DNA of 64,000 bases, from positions 1,598,001 to 1,662,000 of the forward strand of contig NZ_LR743507.1 in NCBI RefSeq assembly GCF_902712855.1, written 5' to 3'. The position numbers and the translations under genes were made by a program. The notes beneath the pieces are model-generated. The model had not been told where the DNA came from. It searched no databases and saw only the letters and a program-made list of their open reading frames with translations. The stretch comes from Variovorax paradoxus (GTDB lineage: Bacteria > Pseudomonadota > Gammaproteobacteria > Burkholderiales > Burkholderiaceae_C). This document shows, piece after piece, positions 15,848 through 23,909 of the stretch. How positions within the stretch are numbered: position 1 is the stretch's first letter; every line of letters begins with the position of its first letter.

Positions 15848-18454
15848 TTATTCCGGATGCCAGTCAATGATTCTGGTTCGCGGCCATTCTGGGCTGTTCA
15901 TTCTCATGCTGATATCTTTGAAGTCCTGTCGACTAAATGTACCGCTGGTTCGATTTTTTTCCAATTCTGCAAATGCGACTTTTCTCTGTTCAATGTTGGA
16001 CATGTCGAAGGTTAATAGGCGAATGCGAGTCGCCGCGCTCCTGTTCGCTCGATTAAGTGTGCCAGACATTAAATACTCGGATGCCTCGCGATGAAGAGTA
16101 GGCCAATCCCTAGCCACTTCTGTTCTCAAGAGAAGTTCCCATTTTCTGTTCAAAATGATCGACTCTTTGTGTTTTGCGTATTCTTCAATGCACAACTGTA
16201 TGGGGACAGATAGATTCAATTCTCCAAACTTTGAATTCTCCAGTTTGGCTCGCTTGTACTCTTCCTGTTCTAGTCGGTCAACCAGTCTGGCTGTATAAAA
16301 TCCCAAATCCGTGCCCTCGCATTTTTGGCGAAGCTCTTCTTCACGGCGATCGATTTTTAAATAATTTGCTGCCACTTGATCTGAAGTGACTTGCGGATCT
16401 CGAAATGTTTGCGCCAAAATTGCGCGTAAAAGCGTATCGAGGCCATTTGGCGTTGTTCGAATTGAGCAGGAGATTTCTGCGAGCTCTACAGCCCGCTGAT
16501 AATCAGGTGACGGCAAGCGAAGTATCGATTGAACTAGTTCATTTAAGATGACAGAGCGTTGCTGATCAGTGTTCGAGGCTTCGGGTAGCAAAGAAAGTGC
16601 TTCTTCATATTCGGAAACTGCAGAATGAAATTCTCTGTTTTTCTTATAAAATAGGCCTCGCAGAAAAAATGCAAATGACTTTGCACGATTTGCAATTCTC
16701 CTGCTGAAGTTGGTTATATTTAGAAGATAGTTTCGTGCTTCTTCGAGGCCGCTTTCATTTCCTTCACGGGCCGCTGCTAACCCGTAAAAGCTTGCGACAT
16801 CAAGTCGGGTTGATTCGTCTTGAATTGTTTTAATTCTCTCAAATGCTCTTTTGAGCAACTGAAGCGCGTCGGTGTATTGGGTTCTTCTGTATTTGGCCCA
16901 TCCCGACTTGAAAAGCATGGCTGCTGTTACGAATGCATAGTCTTGTTCAGTGATCGGGGCGTTGGCGCTCAATTTTATCTGCAATTGATTGTTTAAATAG
17001 ACGCCGCCCCATTCATCGTGGCCAACATAAATTGTCTTTGAATATTTTTTTATAAGCGTGGTTGTTTTTTGGCGAGTGCTGGCATTTAAGAGATAGAAGT
17101 TTAATTTTCTTCGGAGAGCAGGAGGAACTCTGTAAGTTGACTCAGAGAGATGTTCTACAAGTCCGATTTGAACCAGTTGATAGAGAACATCGCCAACCTT
17201 TTCATCATGATGCTCAAACAACTCAAGTAGTGTTTCGTAATGAACAACCACAAGAGAGTTCAAAATGTCCAACAGCAAAACCTGAGATGAATTTTCTTTG
17301 ATTTGCTCCCAAGCCCAGTCTATTAATTGACTGACATGTTCATCGAATCGGCTAATATCATTGGCAGTGTCTTGCTTGAGGAAGTCAAGATTTGGACGGC
17401 GTGCCGCCACTCGAACAATATCAACCAAGAGCTTGGGACTATTTGATCCAGCCTCGATGATGAAAGGCACGTGTTCTTTCCATCGCTCAACTCGTTTAGG
17501 GTCTCTCGCCCCGATGTGCATTCCAACAAGGCGCGAACTTTCATCATCTTCTAATGTCGGCACATGCAGTTCTTGGGCCATGGTTGCGGCCCGGCGCAAT
17601 GGAACTGGAATTGGTCGCGGAACCACCACAAAAACTATAGGTTGAACGGCTGCGGAAAACATATTTAAATGTTCTGCGAGCCATTCAGGAATTGGTTCTG
17701 AGAAGTCGGCCAAATCATCTTTGGCTAATACAAGATATGCTCGACGTTCTGTGATCTGCTCGGCTGCTTGCTTAAAATAATTTTTATAAAGGGTTGGGTT
17801 TTTTTCTGCTGCCAATAAAAATTGACGTTGCTCTTTTAAGGGCTTTGAAAGAACGTCGCCCCAAATTAATTTGAGTAAGTCTGCAGGCCCATCACTTCCG
17901 TCTAGTGGTAAGGTGAATTCTGTCAAATGCCTGTAGTCTGAACTCATTACTGAGCGTATTACTGTTCTGCGTCCAGAGCCATGAAATCCGCTGACAAATA
18001 TTATCGGCGTACGAGTCTGATAGGTGCCAGTTTCGAGTAATGCTCGGAGATTTCGTTCGATACCAACTCTTGGAAGTTGAGGCAGAGGCTCTTCGGTGAT
18101 ACTGGCAAGTTCTAGTGCTATGCGAGATTCGACGCTTTTCCAGTCAACAGGATTTCCAAAGGCACGACGCTCGTCCCTAAGCGGCTTCAGTGCGTCTGTA
18201 ATTTCTCCGGTATCTGGATTTGTTATTTTCTCATTGAGCGATGTATCATCCATTTGGATGATTAGATATCGCATTGATGCACCGGAAGTAACGCGGCTTA
18301 CTGCTGCCAACAATTCCTTTCTGCACCAAGGTCTGCGAGGATCGGCATCTACATAACCTTTACTCCAAAATAGTACAAAAATATTGCATTGAGAGATTTC
18401 TGACAATATCTCTGTTGGAAAATCAACGCCGTCAACCCCTGTTCGCGCATACAT
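15848..18454 (-). CDS. TIR - STAND-like NTPase - TPR protein (probable anti-phage defence), main reading frame
   Basis: 868 residues in this frame. The N-terminal part is most of a TIR domain: DFPTEILSEISQCNIFVLFWS, then RPWCRKELLAAV with the putative NADase glutamate E47. The first TIR strand and helix are missing from this frame but are encoded just upstream in another frame. A P-loop-like GFHGSGRRT (156-164) follows, with Arg in place of the Walker A Lys, then a hydrophobic strand with two acids (AYLVLAKDD, 239-247). A winged-helix-like stretch lies at about 420-451 and TPR-like helical repeats from about 510 to 720. Such sensors cleave NAD or signal when infection is detected. DNA is strongly AT-rich (only 19 of 60 bases G/C at 16621-16680), unlike both flanks, so it was acquired horizontally. 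No partner gene is adjacent. Confidence 0.8.
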   Translation of the reverse strand: MYARTGVDGVDFPTEILSEISQCNIFVLFWSKGYVDADPRRPWCRKELLAAVSRVTSGASMRYLIIQMDDTSLNEKITNPDTGEITDALKPLRDERRAFGNPVDWKSVESRIALELASITEEPLPQLPRVGIERNLRALLETGTYQTRTPIIFVSGFHGSGRRTVIRSVMSSDYRHLTEFTLPLDGSDGPADLLKLIWGDVLSKPLKEQRQFLLAAEKNPTLYKNYFKQAAEQITERRAYLVLAKDDLADFSEPIPEWLAEHLNMFSAAVQPIVFVVVPRPIPVPLRRAATMAQELHVPTLEDDESSRLVGMHIGARDPKRVERWKEHVPFIIEAGSNSPKLLVDIVRVAARRPNLDFLKQDTANDISRFDEHVSQLIDWAWEQIKENSSQVLLLDILNSLVVVHYETLLELFEHHDEKVGDVLYQLVQIGLVEHLSESTYRVPPALRRKLNFYLLNASTRQKTTTLIKKYSKTIYVGHDEWGGVYLNNQLQIKLSANAPITEQDYAFVTAAMLFKSGWAKYRRTQYTDALQLLKRAFERIKTIQDESTRLDVASFYGLAAAREGNESGLEEARNYLLNITNFSRRIANRAKSFAFFLRGLFYKKNREFHSAVSEYEEALSLLPEASNTDQQRSVILNELVQSILRLPSPDYQRAVELAEISCSIRTTPNGLDTLLRAILAQTFRDPQVTSDQVAANYLKIDRREEELRQKCEGTDLGFYTARLVDRLEQEEYKRAKLENSKFGELNLSVPIQLCIEEYAKHKESIILNRKWELLLRTEVARDWPTLHREASEYLMSGTLNRANRSAATRIRLLTFDMSNIEQRKVAFAELEKNRTSGTFSRQDFKDISMRMNSPEWPRTRIIDWHPE

Positions 18455-18459
18455 ATAGA

Positions 18460-18543
18460 CTAAATTGTCTGCAAATCTTTTTTCAATCGATCTGCGGAAG
18501 AAAAGCTGTCTCCGGCAAAGGAAAAGAATACTGGATGAGTCAT
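18460..18543 (-). pseudogene. 5' fragment of the TIR gene in a shifted frame
   Basis: An ATG at 18543, six bases after GAGAAG, opens MTHPVFFSFAGDS, a convincing first strand of a TIR domain. The frame then runs into TAG at 18460. Adding one base to the A4 tract at 18501-18504 (T4 on the coding strand) joins it in frame to FFRRSIEKRFADNLVYMY and the 868-residue frame, giving about 898 residues. The ATG at 18454 has no ribosome site, so 18543 is the likely original start. Confidence 0.7.
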
Positions 18544-18714
18544 TAGGTTCTTCTCGAGGTTAAGACTTTTTTCTCTTTTAAAACTGCGCGGCTAGTGGTG
18601 AGGTCTGAATGGATCGTTACATGCTCTGACTTGGTTGTCCATCACTTGAAAGAGGGATCGGTGCCTTGGGTTCCTGCAGAGGAATGGAGAAACTGGATAG
18701 GGCGAGTTCGCTTG

Positions 18715-18815
18715 GCTATACACTGCCGTGTCCCGCAAAAAACGGGACCGGGTTTGGAAGCCCGTCGAAGTTCTGCGACGAAAGCCGCAGCTACCGCACA
18801 TGGTCTGCGGCTTTT
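18715..18815 (+). ncRNA. Hairpin-rich candidate non-coding RNA
   Basis: Three successive stems occur: CCCG/CGGG around an A-rich loop, CGGG/CCCG, then GCCGCAG/CTGCGGC ending in TTTT. The layout resembles hairpin clusters I associate with P4-like phage immunity/ash regions, which is only an impression. A weak TATACA box lies near the start. No open frame here looks protein-coding. Confidence 0.3.
18784..18815 (+). terminator. Rho-independent terminator
   Basis: GCCGCAG (18784-18790) and CTGCGGC (18805-18811) form a perfect 7-bp stem with a 14-base loop, followed by TTTTC. It would end any transcript coming from 18600-18780. Confidence 0.5.
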
Positions 18816-18827
18816 CTGTTTGCGCCT

Positions 18828-18926
18828 CCAGTTTTTGGCGGCTCGAACGGGAAGGCGCGAGCCTTGCCGGTTCTCGTCAGAGCTTCCCGGTCTTCCAACC
18901 CGTTCGAGCTGCCGCCACTGTTTGGA
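18828..18926. repeat. Long imperfect inverted repeat
   Basis: The left arm around GGCGGCTCGAACGGG (18837-18851) pairs with CCCGTTCGAGCTGCCGCC (18899-18916), interrupted by one 2-base bulge. Complementarity extends inward to GGGAAG/CTTCCC and outward to the CCA...TGG flanks. The transcript would fold into one large stem just upstream of the small gene at 18974. Confidence 0.6.
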
Positions 18927-18973
18927 AGCGGTTGCGGCGGTTGTTGCAAAACCGAAGTTCTGAAAGGCCTCCC

Positions 18974-19285
18974 ATGGCTGAATCTGCATCCGCTCTTGCG
19001 CAAGCCTGCGCCCATCCCACTTCGCTGCCACTTGATCTCGAAGAACTCGCGATCCAAGCCTGCGACGACGCCGACAACCTCAACGAAGTGATGCGCGCCT
19101 ACACCGCGCTCGAAAAGCTTGTAGACACGAGCGCCCTGGACGACAGCGAAGCGCTCACGCCCAGCCGCACAGAACTGAGCACTTTGCTGCGCTTGCTCAA
19201 CGAGGCGTTGATGTCGCGCATCGGCACCGTCAACACGACGGTTGGCGCGGTGCGCGAAGCGCTGCAGCGCCCGGTCGCTGCGTGA
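18974..19285 (+). CDS. Hypothetical protein (103 aa)
   Basis: The sequence starts MAESASALAQACAHPTS and is largely helical and acidic (LEELAIQACDDADNLNEVMRAYTALEKLV), ending with VGAVREALQRPVAA. It is soluble, with no known motif. A GGCCTCCC stretch, not a good ribosome site, precedes the ATG, so the start is uncertain. Its GC-rich codons differ from the TIR gene but match the chromosome. It is preceded by a large hairpin that may control it. Confidence 0.55.
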   Translation: MAESASALAQACAHPTSLPLDLEELAIQACDDADNLNEVMRAYTALEKLVDTSALDDSEALTPSRTELSTLLRLLNEALMSRIGTVNTTVGAVREALQRPVAA

Positions 19286-19297
19286 TTCAACTCGTCG

Positions 19298-19540
19298 TCA
19301 CGCGAAGCAGTGGCGCCATAGCCACCCACTTCCGCTGAAGCCCAGGAACAAAGCGAGCGCCAGCGCGCCGACGACCTCTGTCCAGAATCGAACGGGAGCT
19401 GCTGCGCTCGGCAGTTCCCGACCATCTCTCAGATCGAGTTTGTTGCGCCTGTACGTGTAGAGGCTGTACGCGGCAAGGCCGATGGCCAAGGGTAACCCTG
19501 CGGGGCCGAGCAGGAACGCCGTGAGTGATTCTTTGGTCAT
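19298..19540 (-). CDS. Small membrane protein (80 aa)
   Basis: 80 residues with two hydrophobic helices (AFLLGPAGLPLAIGLAAYSL and VVGALALALFLGFSGSGWLW) joined by a charged loop (YRRNKLDLRDGREL). This pattern suits a small inner-membrane protein. It is convergent with the 103-aa gene, 12 bp away. No family is recognised. The 146 bp from 19541 to 19686 hold nothing that I can name. Confidence 0.5.
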   Translation of the reverse strand: MTKESLTAFLLGPAGLPLAIGLAAYSLYTYRRNKLDLRDGRELPSAAAPVRFWTEVVGALALALFLGFSGSGWLWRHCFA

Positions 19541-19686
19541 GGGCTGTTTGGGGTGGCGTGATTTTCACGCACACGACCGGCCCTGTTGCCGCGCTGCGGA
19601 CACGTGCGCCAGTGGGCCACGCACCGCTCAACGCCGCGGCTCGACCTGAATCGAGTCGAACGTCTCCTGCAGCCGAGCCGCCTGCT

Positions 19687-20250
19687 TCATCGAGCAGTTC
19701 CTGATCTCCCGCCCAGCCTTGTCGAGAACCCGCCGTCTTCGTTGAATGACGACGCTCGGAGCCATCGATGAATCAGGAATTCGAATGACCCCACAGTCTC
19801 AAACCGCTCGGTGGTGACGTTGTAAGTGCCAGGCTCGATAGGGGTGACGGCACAGATTCCATTCAGGTCGCTGCCGGTTGCGGACGCATCGAGCATCCAT
19901 AGCTCCGAAGCGTTCACCGTGAATTGAACGGCAGCCTGCAGATGCGGCAGGTCGCCCGGTAACTCGTCGAGCATGGCGTGGGCCTCTGCCAGCGACTCGC
20001 ACGCGATCCAGCGCGCAATGACCAACCCGCTTGGAGCCGCAACGAAGGCTGCCTGCGCCGGTTCGTCGCCAAGCGCCAGCACTTGAGAAGAGCCGCAAGC
20101 AATCCGGGCAAGGTAGTCGGATTCGTTGCAGGCGCGCTCGTAGTCCGTCACGGCGGCTCCGGTTGAACTCCCCTGCGTGCCGCGCCATTGTTTTCGGGTG
20201 CCCGCAGTCGAGCAGATGAAGGGAGCGCCATCGGTGTATATCCACTTCAT
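19687..20250 (-). CDS. Imm21-like immunity protein
   Basis: 187 residues beginning MKWIYTDGAPFICS. The order WxxxxGxP near the N-terminus, DYERACNESDYLARIACG, VLALGDEP and a late GTYNVTTERFE matches what I know of Imm21 immunity proteins from polymorphic-toxin systems. These bind and block a cognate toxin in the cytoplasm. No toxin gene is nearby, so it looks like an orphan immunity gene. It follows the 75-residue gene by 43 bp on the same strand. The family call is from memory and not tested by search. Confidence 0.55.
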   Translation of the reverse strand: MKWIYTDGAPFICSTAGTRKQWRGTQGSSTGAAVTDYERACNESDYLARIACGSSQVLALGDEPAQAAFVAAPSGLVIARWIACESLAEAHAMLDELPGDLPHLQAAVQFTVNASELWMLDASATGSDLNGICAVTPIEPGTYNVTTERFETVGSFEFLIHRWLRASSFNEDGGFSTRLGGRSGTAR

Positions 20251-20293
20251 GAAATGCTCGCTGTGGGGTTGATTTGCGGGCGGGGCTGGTGCT

Positions 20294-20521
20294 TCAACGG
20301 CAAAGATCGACTGCCGCAGCCTGCAACTGAGCGATGAAGTCGGCAAGCGGAACGCGTACTTCCGGCGCCCCGTCCTTCGCGGGGAACGACACGCAGACAT
20401 TCTCCCGGCCTTGCTCGCGGTCCAGCAACAGCAAAAACCGATCGCCGAAGCTCACCTCGGCGACAAGGTGTTCGTGTCCGGGGTCGCTCAGGATCGTCGT
20501 TTGCCAGTTTCCGTTCTGCAC
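20294..20521 (-). CDS. Small hypothetical protein before the Imm21-like gene
   Basis: 75 residues from a GTG at 20521 with GAGGGA a few bases upstream. The sequence QNGNWQTTILSDPGHEHLVAEV, then RFLLLLDREQGRENVCVSF, suggests a small two-layer alpha/beta protein. It lies 43 bp upstream of the Imm21-like gene and is probably co-transcribed, so it may be another immunity or accessory protein. The frame is open further upstream, but a longer start lacks a ribosome site. Confidence 0.5.
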   Translation of the reverse strand: MQNGNWQTTILSDPGHEHLVAEVSFGDRFLLLLDREQGRENVCVSFPAKDGAPEVRVPLADFIAQLQAAAVDLCR

Positions 20522-20705
20522 GCTTGCTCCCTCGTGTTGATGGCCGATGGTCCGGCGCAGCATCGTAGCGGGCGTGTCCGAAACCGAACGGCGCCGCCGC
20601 GGCCCCGAAAAAACTTCGCATCTGCTGCATCCAAACGCGCACCCGGCGTGTAGACCCACCAGCAGCGAGGAGCTGCTGACCTTCTACAACCCCAGGAGAA
20701 CTTCC

Positions 20706-21270
20706 ATGCATACCTCCCGTACCGCCCGTTCTGTCGCCGTGCTCGGCGCTGTTTCCGCCGCCGCTTTCCTGACGGCCTGTGGTTCGATGTCGATGAAGCC
20801 CGCGTTCAACCAGTCGAGCCTGCCGCCCACCATCCAGGTGCCGGCCGGCAACAAGGTCGCCATGGAAACCGTGGGCAAGGGCGACATCACTTATGAATGC
20901 CGCGACAAGGCCAACGCCCCTGGCCAAACGGAGTGGGTGTTCGTCGGCCCCGACGCGAAGCTGTGGGACCGCAGCGGCAAGCAGGTCGGCAAGTACTACG
21001 GCCCGCCGGCCACCTGGGAATCGATGGACGGTTCCAAGCTGACGGCGACGCAACTGGCAGTGGCACCGTCGGGCCCGACCAGCCTGCCGTTCCAGCTCGT
21101 CAAGGCCAACCCGGCAATGGGCTCGGGCGCCATGACCGGCGTGACCTACATCCAGCGCGTGGCCCTGCAAGGCGGCGTGGCACCTGCGGCCGTGCCCTGC
21201 ACGCCGGCCAAAGGGCCAGAAGCAAGTGGTGCAGTACCAGGCCGACTACATCTTCTGGAAGGCGTCCTGA
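20706..21270 (+). pseudogene. DUF3455-type exported protein, frameshifted near the C-terminus
   Basis: The start MHTSRTARSVAVLGAVSAAAFLTACGS is a lipoprotein-type signal with a lipobox cysteine (LTAC). The body (IQVPAGNKVAMETVGKGDITYECR, EWVFVGPDAKLWDRSGKQVGKYYGPPATWE) fits DUF3455, an exported protein of unknown role that often accompanies ECF sigma factors. After AVPCTPAK the frame goes wrong. The expected ending, GQKQVVQYQADYIFWKAS and stop at 21270, is in another frame, consistent with two missing bases at about 21209-21214. This is either a real mutation or a sequence error. Confidence 0.75.
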
Positions 21271-21276
21271 CCGGGG

Positions 21277-21930
21277 GTGAATGCGGGGCGAGGGCGGCGG
21301 GCTGCGACTACCATCGGGCTCGCCCGGACGCGTTGCCCGGTCCCGCCACCCTTGCCGCCCACCACCTTGCCCGCTGCAGACCCCTTCGACTACGACGCCG
21401 CACTCATGGCCTGCGCCCGCGGCGACCGCTCGGCCCTGCAGCGGCTCTACCAGCGCGAGGGCCGCTACCTGATGGGTGTGGCGCTGCGCATCGTGCGCCA
21501 GCGCCAGCAGGCCGAAGACGTGCTGCACGATGCCTTCATCAGCATCTGGCAGCGCGCCGACACCTTCAACCCCGCACGCGGCGAAGGCCGTGGCTGGATC
21601 TACAGCGTGGTGCGCAACGCCGCGCTGAACATGGTGCGCAGCGGCGCGCGCCAGGTGCATGTGAGCGAAGACGCGGCCGAGGCCATCGACGACCAGGCGG
21701 CGCTCGCTGCGTATGCCTCGTCGGCCGATCCGTTCGAGCTGCGCGCCGACCTTGGCAAGCTCGAAGGCTGCCTGGGCGGGCTGGAGCCGGCGCGACGCGA
21801 CTGCATCCTGTATGCGTATGTCGAAGGCTGCTCGCACGGCGAAATCGCCGAGCGGCTGCAGACGCCGCTGGGCACGGTCAAGTCATGGATACAGCGCGGC
21901 ATGCGCGCGCTGCGGGAGTGCATGGCATGA
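21277..21930 (+). CDS. ECF sigma factor (SigK-like)
   Basis: 217 residues from a GTG at 21277; the true start could be the TTG at 21352 because the first 25 residues look non-coding. Region 2 is FDYDAALMACARGDRSALQRLYQREGRYL with the RRQQAEDVLHDAFISIWQRA core. Region 4 is CILYAYVEGCSHGEIAERLQ, then GTVKSWIQRGMRAL. This is the SigK type that pairs with RskA anti-sigma factors and responds to envelope or oxidative stress. Its stop overlaps the start of the anti-sigma gene (ATGA), and a DUF3455 gene precedes it, as in related genomes. Confidence 0.87.
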   Translation: MNAGRGRRAATTIGLARTRCPVPPPLPPTTLPAADPFDYDAALMACARGDRSALQRLYQREGRYLMGVALRIVRQRQQAEDVLHDAFISIWQRADTFNPARGEGRGWIYSVVRNAALNMVRSGARQVHVSEDAAEAIDDQAALAAYASSADPFELRADLGKLEGCLGGLEPARRDCILYAYVEGCSHGEIAERLQTPLGTVKSWIQRGMRALRECMA

Positions 21931-22674
21931 GCACGACCCCGGATAACAACAGCCACGGCAACAACGGTTTTGAAGACATCGACGCGCTGGCGGGCGAGTA
22001 CGTGCTGGGCACGCTGTCGGCCCAGGCGCGCGTCGGTGGATGCGCGCATGCCCGGCGAGCCCGCGCTGCGCGAGGCGGTGCAGGCCTGGGAGGCGCGGCT
22101 GTTGCCGCTGACCGCGCTGGCGCCGCCGGCCGAGCCGTCGCCCGCGCTGTGGACGCGCATCGAGCGCAGCCTGGGGCCTGTGGCTGGCGCGGCGGCGTCG
22201 AAGGCGGCGCCGGCACGAACGTCGGCCCTGTCGGGCTGGTGGAACAACCTGAACCTGTGGCGCGGCCTGGCTGCGGGTGGCTTTGCGGCTGCGGCGCTGA
22301 TGGTGGCGGTGATGGTCACGCGTCCGCTGCCGACGCCGCAGTACATGGTGGTGCTGGTGGCGCCGCAGGACAAGGCACCGGGCTGGGTGATCCAGACGAC
22401 CGGTTCGCGCCAGCTCAGCCTGGTGCCGCTGGGCACCTTCGAGGTGCCGCCGCAGAAGACGCTGCAGTTCTGGACCAAGGCCGACCAGTGGCGCGGCCCG
22501 GTGTCGCTGGGGCTGGTGAAGCAGGGTGAGACGCTGCGCATTCCCATCGACAAGCTGCCGCCGCTGGAGCCCAACCAGCTGTTCGAGCTGACGCTGGAGC
22601 CGGAGAACGGCTCGCCGATCGACCGGCCGACAGGGCCGATCCAGTTCATCGGGCGTGCGGTGAAGGTGCTGTAG
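21927..22674 (+). pseudogene. RskA-type anti-sigma factor, frameshifted
   Basis: The N-terminal 35 residues (MSTTPDNNSHGNNGFEDIDA, then LAGEYVLGTLSAQAR) are in the frame that overlaps the sigma factor. The rest (VDARMPGEPALREAVQAWEA, one membrane helix near LAAGGFAAAALMVAVMV, and the periplasmic RskA domain with LPTPQYMVVLVAP and WTKADQWRGPVSLGL) is in another frame. The break is at 22031-22036. Repaired, the protein is about 250 residues: a cytoplasmic sigma-binding part, one helix and a periplasmic domain. As written, the sigma factor would be released from control. Confidence 0.78.
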
Positions 22675-22684
22675 CAGGCGCTTT

Positions 22685-23850
22685 GTGCGTTGCTCCTTCC
22701 CTGCTGGGGAAGGTTGGGGTGGGGGATGGCGGCGCTGGTTTCGCTTCGGTGCTTCGTTGCACGCCGCTTGCCCCCACCCTGCCCTCCCCCAGAGGGGAGG
22801 GGAAAGACACGAACCTCGGGCAGGTATGAGGCACTGCTGCGCTGGTGTTGCCTCTCGGTGCTTCATCGAACGCCGCCGGCCCTCACCCCGCCCTCTCCCC
22901 GAGGAGAGGGGGCAAGGCAGGGGAGGGGTGTGAGCAGGCTGCTTTTCATTTGCGCGCCGGGAGCGTTCGACGGGATGGGAGGCTGCTGCATTGCTCCTTC
23001 CCCGCTGGGGAAGGCTGGGATGGGGCACGACAGCGCTGGTATCGCTTCGGTGCTTCGTTGCACGCCGCTTGCCCCCACCCCTGCCCTCCCTCAGAGGGGG
23101 AGGGAGAAAGGCAACGACCTCGGGCAGGTATGAGGCACTGCGGCGCGGGTATAGCGTCGGTGCTTCATCGAACGCCGCCGGCCCTCACCCCGCTCTCTCC
23201 CCGAGGGAGAGGGCAAGGCAGGGAGGGGTGTGAGTAGGCTGCTTTCCATTTGCGCGCCAGGAGCGTTCGACGGGATGGGAGGCAATGCTGCATTGCCCTT
23301 CCCCCGCTGGGGAAGGTTGGGATGGGGCACGACAGCGCTGGTATCGCCTCGGTGCCTCATCGAACGCCGCTTGCCCCCACCCTGCCCTCCCCAGAGGGGG
23401 AGGGGAAAGACACGAACTTCGGGCATGTATGAGGCACTGCGGCGCTGGTTGCCTCTCGGTGCTTCATCGAACGCCGCCGGCCCTCACCCCCGCCCTCTCC
23501 CCGAGGGGAGAGGGGGCAAGGCAGGGGAGGGGTGTGAGCAGGCTGCTTTTCATTTGCGCGCCGGGAGCGTTCGACGGGATGGGAGGCTGCTGCATTGCTC
23601 CTTCCCCGCTGGGGGAAGGCTGGGATGGGGGCACGACAGCGCTGGTATCGCTTCGGTGCTTCGTTGCACGCCGCTTGCCCCCACCCCTGCCCTCCCCCAG
23701 AGGGGGAGGGAGAAAGGCAACGACCTTGGGCATGTATGAGGCACTGCGGCGGTGGTATTGCCTCTCGGTGCTTCATCGAGCGCCGCCAGCCCTCACCCCC
23801 GCCCTCTCCCCAAGAGGAGAGGGAGCAAGGCAGGGCCGGGAGAACGACAG
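22685..23850. repeat. Tandem array of a ~302-bp palindromic repeat (3.8 copies)
   Basis: Copies begin at about 22693, 22994, 23296 and 23598 (spacing 301-302 bp); the last one is cut short. Each unit has three strong hairpins: CCTTCCCC/GGGGAAGG, CCTCCCCC/GGGGGAGG and CCCTCTCCCC/GGGGAGAGGG. These are joined by conserved spacers such as CGAACGCCGCC and GCGTTCGACGGGATGGGAG. No gene is supported between 22675 and 23909. A single related element is at 31672. Confidence 0.9.
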
Positions 23851-23909
23851 CAGACCTCGGGCGCATGGCTGACATCGCGCGCGCCCGGGCGCTGAAGATA
23901 ATCCCGCCC

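Noticed and set aside
18595..18973. Overlapping short frames in the hairpin region after the TIR gene
   Set aside because: Frames overlap in several phases without ribosome sites, and the region is dominated by inverted repeats; a non-coding role is more likely.
15600..20700. Prophage or integrative element around the TIR gene
   Set aside because: No integrase, tRNA gene, phage structural gene or flanking direct repeat was seen; only the AT-rich gene itself shows clear foreign composition.
22690..23870. Several open frames of 60-200 codons in the 302-bp repeats
   Set aside because: They repeat with the DNA unit, are rich in Pro/Gly/Arg from the GC stems and have no family features; they are by-products of the palindromic repeats.
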